DNA from: Costus lasius
Lineage: Eukaryota; Streptophyta; Magnoliopsida; Zingiberales; Costaceae
DNA: 64,000 bases
Direction of reading: 5' to 3'
NCBI GenBank assembly: GCA_027563935.2
Contig: CM050449.1
Coordinates: forward strand, 57,491,949 to 57,555,948
Shown here: piece by piece, positions 57,544 to 64,000 of the stretch
Position numbering within the stretch: the stretch's first letter is position 1
Layout: every line of letters begins with the position of its first letter
Notes under the pieces: generated by a model
Told to the model about the DNA's origin: nothing
Database searches by the model: none
What the model saw: only the letters and a program-made list of their open reading frames with translations
Position numbers and translations under genes: made by a program

Positions 57544-59348
57544 ACTGGTATCAGAGCCGGTTTATATATATGCATATGATTGCTTGATGCTATTTTGTGA
57601 TCCTTGTTTGCGCAACATGCTTAGATCTATAGGTTACATGCGAAATTGATAGCATATGCTTTTATGTTTGCGCATGTTTAGTAGGCGCATCTTTGTTGTT
57701 GATGTTTTATCAAAAGAATATCACTTGCGCGCCTATCATTAGACTAAGCGCCTACTATAAACCCTTAGACGGGTTAGTAGGGTTGAAGTCATCCTCTAGG
57801 TTAGATCCAACTAGTCTGATCAGACCATCTGACAGCCTAGATGGGTCGACCAGATAGCACCCTTGCGCAAGCAAATGGTGGCTATAGGTCGACTGCATCA
57901 TAGGTGTGTAGCGATGTCTGGTTGAGACGTTTGTTGAACGCACATGAGTTAAGCCCGGGCTCACACCCGTTTGCCAGACCTCATTGTGGTTGTTCAGCCC
58001 TTGGCGCATGCATAGTTGACCATTGGGTCGACTCAAGTCAGTTAGGACTTGGTGCATGCAAGGGCACTGGATCTGACTAGTTTGGATGAGTGGATCCCTA
58101 TTAATGTACCGTTGTAAGGTTGTAGAGCATATAAGAGAATTAAAATTGATGCCAATGGGGTTTTCGAAATTTTATTTTCTTATCCTGGATCACATGATGT
58201 TTGATGCTATATTGCTTGTTTATTTATTCTTATGTGGGCTGCCCATGTTAAATGTTTGCTGTGCTGGGGCCTGCGTGCCTGAATTGAAAAGTAAATTAAT
58301 TATTGTGATCTGCGTATCACATTGTTTTTAATTTATAAATGTTATTGACCTGCGAGTCAATCTTGTCTAGATAGATTAATTTGTAAATTAATCAGAGAAG
58401 AGCACAGAGCACATTTGGCAGAGGCGCATGCAGCAGAGGCTTGACCAGGTGGGAGGTCTAGGGTTCGACCCTAGGACCAGGCGCATCTTCCTGGTGGGCG
58501 CACCTGAGCTGCAGTTGGCGCTTGGCCCTGGTTTGGGCCAGATGAGCAGCAAAAGTCCCATGAAGAAAAGCAAGTGAAGACTTAAGTGATATTAAGGTCT
58601 TACTTAGGCTATGGGCTTTTACCACATAAGATCCATGCTTTCTTTTATTGTTTAATATTAGAATTGCATGATTAGTTTATCTTCTGCTATCACCATAGGA
58701 ATTGCATGATAGTGAAGAAGATAAAAGACCGTTAAAATCCAACGACGAAATATCAAGCTCGTAAGCCTTCTGACGCGAAACCTCACTGTTCTGATTATCG
58801 TTGGAGCCGTGTTGTACCCACTCAGTGGGCACGTCCATCTATCTTCAGACGGTGTGTGATTTCACCTGCGTGTTACAGAGAAGGGATTTATCGCTTCTCG
58901 TTGCTCAGCATAGCATGTGGTGGTCCAGGGAGTAGGTCGGGTGAGCTTGGCCATGTAGGCTACATATGTGGCGCATATGGTAGCACATGGAGGCAGCCAT
59001 CTGTGGGATCAGAGACTATGATGTACCAACTCAGTTGGCACAGTCTGCTGGATTGCCCAGATGAAGGGGAATCGCACGGGTTGGCGATTGGCAGGGACTG
59101 CCTACCAGAGATTAGTGCTTGTACTCTCTGTGCATCTTATCTCGCCTGAGCGGGACGCGGAGACCAAGTATGAAATCTGGATCCCATCTCACTAAAAGAG
59201 TTCTACTCTTTCGGGCTGTTTTGCTGGATTTTTCAGCCAGATAAAAATAGTGAGAAAAAGAATCTTTCTTAAGTCCTGATTGATTCTTGACATTGATACT
59301 GACCTTGCTGTTCTTGCATTGTTGTAGATTTCTGCAGCAACGAACACC
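57544..59348 (+). other. C leader: PBS, predicted intron, structured RNA
   Basis: PBS TGGTATCAGAGC is at 57546-57557. The conserved hairpins precede gag, although HP2 has a weakened outer stem (CTATG against CACAG). The acceptor TAG ends at 59327. Seven open codons (I-S-A-A-T-N-T) lead to the gag ATG. Small ORFs here look incidental. Confidence 0.62.
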
Positions 59349-60597
59349 ATGAGCTTCAATGTGCGATCCCTACTGGAAAGGGAGAAGTTTGCTGGGCCGA
59401 ACTTCTCGGACTGGTACGGACACCTTAAGATTGTTCTTAAGGCAGAGAGGAAACTATATGTCCTCGAGACGGCAATACCGCCTCAGCCCGCTCCGAACGC
59501 CGCAAGGGCGGTTCAGGATGCCTATGAAAAGCATGTCAATGATAGCATTGATGTCGCTTGCCTGATGCTAGCGTCTATGACGCCACCGCTGCAGCGTCAG
59601 CATGAGGATATGTCGGCTATAGAAATTATAGCGAACCTCAAGATGCTGTATGCTGCACAGGCTAGGACGGAACGCTATAATCTGACCAAGCTTTTCTTTC
59701 AGAGCAAACTGGCTGAAGGGAGCCCAGTGGGAGCTCACGTGCTCAAGATGATTGGGCACAAGGAGGCTCTAGAGAAACTGGGGCATACCATCAATCAGGA
59801 GCTTGCTGTAGACATTATTCTGCAGTCTCTTCCGCCTTCTTTCGATGCGTTCATCATTAACTTTAATATGAACAAAATCGATTGTACTCCGGCAGAGCTA
59901 CTGAATATGCTCTTGACTACTGAGGAAACTCTGAAGGGAAAGCCTTCAACCTCTGTCTTAATGGTTCCTTCAAGGAACAAGAAGAAGGGGAAGAAGGGCA
60001 AAGCCCCTGTCAAGAACTACAACAAGGCTCTGAAACAGAAGGTGAAGCGGTCGAAGGAATACAGGTGTTTCCACTGTGGCCAGCTGGGTCACTGGAAAAA
60101 GGACTGTAAAGCGCTCCAAGGAGATAAGAGGGGAAGCATCGCTTCTGGCTCAGGTATATTTGTGACTGAAGTCATGTTTTCATCTTCTTCTATATCATGG
60201 GTGTTGGACACTGCATGTGGAGTTCACATTTGTTCAAATGTACAGGAACTCAAGAGAAGAAGACAGGTGGGACAGCATGAGGTGGACCTACGAGTAGGAA
60301 ACGGGGCACGGTTGCTGCTGTTGCTGTAGGAGACTATTTCATCTTTTTACCATCTGGACTTGTATTGGAACTAAACAGTTGTTATTTTGTTCCCAGTATT
60401 ACTAAAAATATTATCTCCATTCCTGCTCTTGTCAGGAAGGGATTTTCCTTTGAATGCAATATTTCAAAGTGTGTTTTATCTTATGATAATATTGTTTATG
60501 CAACTGGTTCAATTAACAACGGGTTATTCATGTTGGACATGGAATGTTCGATACAAAATATTGATAATAAGAAAGCCAAATATGCTGATGACAGCAC
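59349..60597 (+). pseudogene. C gag-protease fragment, frameshifted and cut by D
   Basis: Gag, CCHC knuckle and protease DTACGV are intact for about 320 codons. One G is missing near 60310, in a run that reads GCACGGG in A and GCACGG in C, so the frame runs out at 60329. The following sequence continues in another frame to KYADDST, where element D interrupts it just before the WHSRLGH pre-integrase motif. The target site for D is AGCAC (60593-60597). Not functional. Confidence 0.9.
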
Positions 60598-61736
60598 TGA
60601 AAGTCCCCTTCAAGGGGGAGCGCAAAAGGGGGTGAAACCCTAATAAAGGGGGCGCATGAAATATTATAGGGGTGTCACCCTCAAGACCGCATGTAGATCA
60701 TATGATTAACTTGGTTATATTGCAAAGATCAAGTTGAGATCTATTACCATAGCCATGAGGAAGGAGGCAGCTTGGAAGCAAGAGGGCAAATGAGCTCTCC
60801 TCCAAAGAAGACGCACACAAGGATGATGAAGGCTTCCTCCTTACGCAATTCTTGTGCTAGTAAAAATCACCAAGTTCTCCTTACGTGTGTCGAAGTCAAG
60901 AGATGCTTGGCCGAACTCTCTTCTCGTCAAGGAAGAAGCTTTTTCTCCTCTCTAGCCAAGGCGACAATCGAATTCAATTCACCATCATCATTTAGGCGTT
61001 TTTCAAGTGATGGTGTTTCATGACTTCCAAATATGGCAAGTCATGAAGCCATGCGCTCACCCATAAGAAAACCGCCCAAATATGATTGAGCCTTGAACCA
61101 TGCGTTCACATATGTGAACCGGTTCAAGCTAATTCAATTCAATTCAATTCGGTCCAAAGACCAAACCAAACCGGCCCATGGTCTAGATCTCTCTGAACCA
61201 AAATGGCTCAAGATCTAACCGTTCATCTCATGATGTTCCTGATCTCACCGATCTAGAATCATCTCTCTTGATCGAAGCTTACCGATCTCAAGCCCCAATC
61301 AATCAAACATGATCAGACCAGATCTCACTTACAATCAGAGTTTAAACTCCTTTAAACTGAACCCAAAGAATTCAGTCCACACGATCAGACTTAAGTAAGC
61401 CATATCATCAAGTTGTGCGACCCTAAGGGTTTCCTCTAAATGTCGGTAACGATAACTTACATTATCACGATCAGTGAGGGGTATCTAGCAACACATCACT
61501 GTCTCCCGATATAAAGGAAAGAGTCTTCCAAGACTACTCCCAAACCACAGCACAAGTGTGAATCCACTTCACTAGGCATACATTTTTCCTTTGCCACTGG
61601 ATGTTCTTATTGGACAAGCATGTCAAGCTTGTTATTCCAATATGATGAGCATGATTAGATCAGATGATCATAGTCACCTGGGTATGGCCATACACTATCT
61701 CAATCATCCCATCTAGGGGGCGCCTATAGAACATCA
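60598..61736 (-). repeat. D 3' LTR, part 1 (minus strand)
   Basis: The terminal end of a family-1 LTR in reverse, starting TGAAAGTCCCC with a CCCC-TTCAA-GGGG stem. The mini-exon ATG-GCT-ATG is the complement of 60756-60748, followed by GTAATA. Solo LTR K cuts it at CATCA (61732-61736). The ORFs at 60772-61023 are not recognised. Confidence 0.9.
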
Positions 61737-63417
61737 TGCAGGGGGTCCCCTTCAAGGGGAGCGAAAAACCCTAATGGGCGCATGTGTTTCAACGCAGCGG
61801 AAATAAGGGTTTTAGGGATCATTAGCATGATATATGATCAACTATGAAAAATCGATTGCAAAATGCCAATAAGATTCATACCATCGCCATCTATGGATGA
61901 AGTGTTGGAAGCAGAAACCGAAAGGGGTCTTCTCCCTAGTCGACGCACACACGATGAAGAATGGCCTCTCCTTGTCGTCTTTGTGCTAGCAAAGCTTCAA
62001 GGGTCCTTTGCGCATGGAGGAGATGAGATCCTTGGGCTTGGCGAAGAAGAAGTTCCTCTACACTCGTCAAGACTTTTGTCACACGAGAAGGGAGGAGATG
62101 TCGTCCGAAGTTGATGATCGACAAGGGAGTAAACACGTTGTAATCAACGTGGGCGTTGCTATCCAAAAATAGTAACCCATTACTCACTTCGGTTATGCGT
62201 TCACATGAAGTGAACCGCAACCCTCTTCTCCCATTCGAACCTTTTGAACCAAGCGCTCATAACATGAGCCGGTTCAAGTGACTTTGGTTCAAGACCAAAT
62301 CGGCCCAAGCAATGGTCGATCTTATTGAACCACAAGGTTCAAGATCACCGTTGATCTCTCGATGCTCTAGATCTCACTGATCTAGCATCATAACTCTCGA
62401 TCGAAGCTTACCGATCTGAAGCCCTAATCAATCAAACATGATCAGACCAGATCTCACTCTCAATCAGAGTTTAACACCCCTTTAAACTGAACTAAACAAT
62501 TCAGTCCACACGATCTGACTTAAAGAAGCCATATCATCAAATTGTGCGACCCTAAGGGTTTCCTTTAAATGTCGGTAACGATAACTCACGTTATCACGAT
62601 CAGTGAGGGGTATCTAGCAACACATCACTGTCTCCCGATATAAAGGAAAGAGTCTTCCAAGACTTCACCCAAACCACAGCACAAGTGTGAATCCAATTCA
62701 CTAGGCATGCATACTTCCTTTGCCACTTGATGTTCTTATTGGACAAGCCTGTCAAGCTTGTAACTCCAATATGATGAGCATGATTAGATCAGATGAACAC
62801 TGTCACCTGGGTATGGCCATACACTCTCTCAATCATCTCATCCAGGGGGGCCCTTATAGAACATCACACTCCTTAAACAAGGAGACGGCAATCCTATGTC
62901 TATCACTAGTGTCCTAACCTGACTCAAGCTCACCATCCAAGATAGTCTATAATCATTATGTTTCAAATGATATTGAACTACCTCAAAACAATGACAATCA
63001 TCATTTAGAAAACACAAGTGATCTCAAGTCAGAGGAAATGTGCCACTTGTCGCAATCAAGGAATATTCACATTGTGACAAACAATTGAACATCCTAGTAG
63101 GGTCTGTCCAGTACATCCCATGTACCCATGAGTCTACATCTTATTCCATGCTCGAAGCATCCTATAAGATTAGAACACATATTAGTCTTAACCATATCAA
63201 GGCTGTCTCATGTTCACCAAGATACATCGACCAAGGACATAATAGCATGTCAGCCCAGCTGAACAGCTTTGAGACATTATTCAGAAGAACATATATTGCA
63301 GCAGACAATGTAGCTAACTGAATAACAACCATGCCTTTATAAACATATGAGTTTATTACATGATACAGATACATTCCCACAGGCCTCAAACATTAGCCTT
63401 AAGGGCATACCCCAACA
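61737..63417 (-). repeat. Solo LTR K (family 1)
   Basis: 1681 bases from TGCAGGGGG to CCCCAACA, with a perfect CATCA duplication at 61732-61736 and 63418-63422. There is no internal sequence. The mini-exon ATG-GCG-ATG is the complement of 61890-61882, followed by GTATGA. Its end is the best match to the 33-bp repeat in the I leader. Confidence 0.93.
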
Positions 63418-63422
63418 CATCA

Positions 63423-63969
63423 CACTCCAATTAAGGAGATGGCAATCCTTTATCTATCACTAGTGCCCTAACCTGACTCAAGATCATTATCCAAGATAGT
63501 CTATAATCATTATGTTTCAAATGATATTGAACTACCTCAAAACAATGACAATCATTATTTAGAAACACAAGTGATCTCAAGTCAGAGGACATGTGCCACT
63601 TAGTGCAAACAAGGATTATTCACATTGTGACAAGTAATTGAATATCCTAGTAGGGTCTGTCCAGTACATCCAATGTACCCATGAGTCTACATCTTATTCC
63701 ATGCTCGAAGCATCCTATAAGATTAGAATACATATTAGTCTCAATTATATCAAGGCTGTCTCATGTTCACCAAGATATCTCGACTAAGGACTTTATAGCA
63801 TGTCAGCCCAGCTGAACAGCTTTGAGACATTATTCAGAAGTACACTAATTGCAGCAGAGAAGGTAACAACCTGAATAATAACCATGCCTTTATAAACACA
63901 AGAGTTTATTACATGATACTGATACAATCCCAAGGCCTCAAACATTAGCCTTAAGGGCATACCCCAACA
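63423..63969 (-). repeat. D 3' LTR, part 2
   Basis: Resumes D after K and ends CCCCAACA at 63969. The two parts sum to about 1686 bases, a normal family-1 length. The polypurine complement follows at 63970-63982. Confidence 0.9.
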
Positions 63970-63989
63970 ATCTCCCACTTGCACTTAAT

Positions 63990-64000
63990 CTAATGGTTGA
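63990..64000 (-). CDS. D gag-pol, last codons only
   Basis: On the minus strand the last bases read the final L-N-H codons and TAG, as in A, B, E and I. The rest of D extends past the right edge, so its state cannot be judged. Confidence 0.75.

Larger units (their letters stand above)
55845..60597 (+). mobile_element. Copia element C (family 1), left half
   Basis: A plus-strand element inserted in the B 3' LTR. The 5' LTR, PBS, leader, gag and the start of pol are visible; element D then cuts it at 60597. The right half must lie outside the window, and GAGTG should flank its far end. Confidence 0.9.

Noticed and set aside
60598..63969. Two LTR starts in the same direction, first read as a tandem LTR pair of one element
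   Set aside because: The inner one is closed by a CATCA duplication and the outer LTR sequence continues exactly after it. It is a solo LTR inside an LTR.

Overview
The window is plant nuclear DNA made almost entirely of nested LTR retrotransposons. I find no host gene, tRNA, rRNA or CRISPR array. The case for an angiosperm genome rests on plant-type Ty1/copia polyproteins in a single ORF, primer binding sites matching initiator tRNA-Met, long LTRs (1.6-2.1 kb), an Athila-like Ty3 remnant, and insertions stacked inside insertions. The species cannot be named from the sequence.

Two related copia families dominate. Family 1 has LTRs that begin TGTTGGGGTATGCCC and run about 1.67-1.73 kb. It is represented by elements A, B, C, D, E and I and by two solo LTRs, J and K. 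Family 2 has LTRs that begin TGTTGGTGTATATGCC and run about 2.1 kb. It is represented by element F and by an older, diverged LTR, G.

Layout, left half: H, a minus-strand Athila-like Ty3 element, occupies 1-3168 and is inserted in the G LTR (3169-4484 and 33940-34266, minus). F (4485-33934, plus, target duplication CTCAT) is inserted in G. F has three minus-strand family-1 insertions: E (4635-13783, CAGAT), solo LTR J (14001-15699, CATTG) and the intact element I (19680-28845, CCTAT). Positions 34267-36449 hold a poorly preserved minus-strand leader and LTR (L). Positions 36573-38029 hold a Ty3-type LTR (M).

Layout, right half: B (from 38030, plus) is split in its RNase H domain by the intact element A (45121-54340, CTTGG). 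Its 3' LTR is split by C (from 55845, plus). C is cut by the minus-strand element D (from 60598), and the D LTR is cut by solo LTR K (61737-63417, CATCA). D runs off the right edge. Each nesting step with both edges visible is closed by a perfect 5-bp duplication.

A and I carry uninterrupted 1294-codon gag-pol ORFs and LTR pairs that differ at about 3 and 1 positions, so both look recent and possibly active. E, B, C and F are broken.

The most interesting signal is in the noncoding part. Every family-1 LTR ends its U5 with a 9-nt mini-exon, ATG-GCN-NNG, followed at once by GTA. A branch-point-like site, a T/G-rich tract and TAG lie seven codons upstream of the annotated gag ATG. Joining them puts the LTR ATG in frame with gag in A, B, C, E and I. 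The predicted 1.8-2.0 kb intron would remove the primer binding site and a set of covarying RNA hairpins. This suggests a spliced gag-pol mRNA, with the unspliced RNA kept for reverse transcription or packaging. F has the same M-A-M start, but downstream of its acceptor. These are inferences from sequence; RNA data would decide them.
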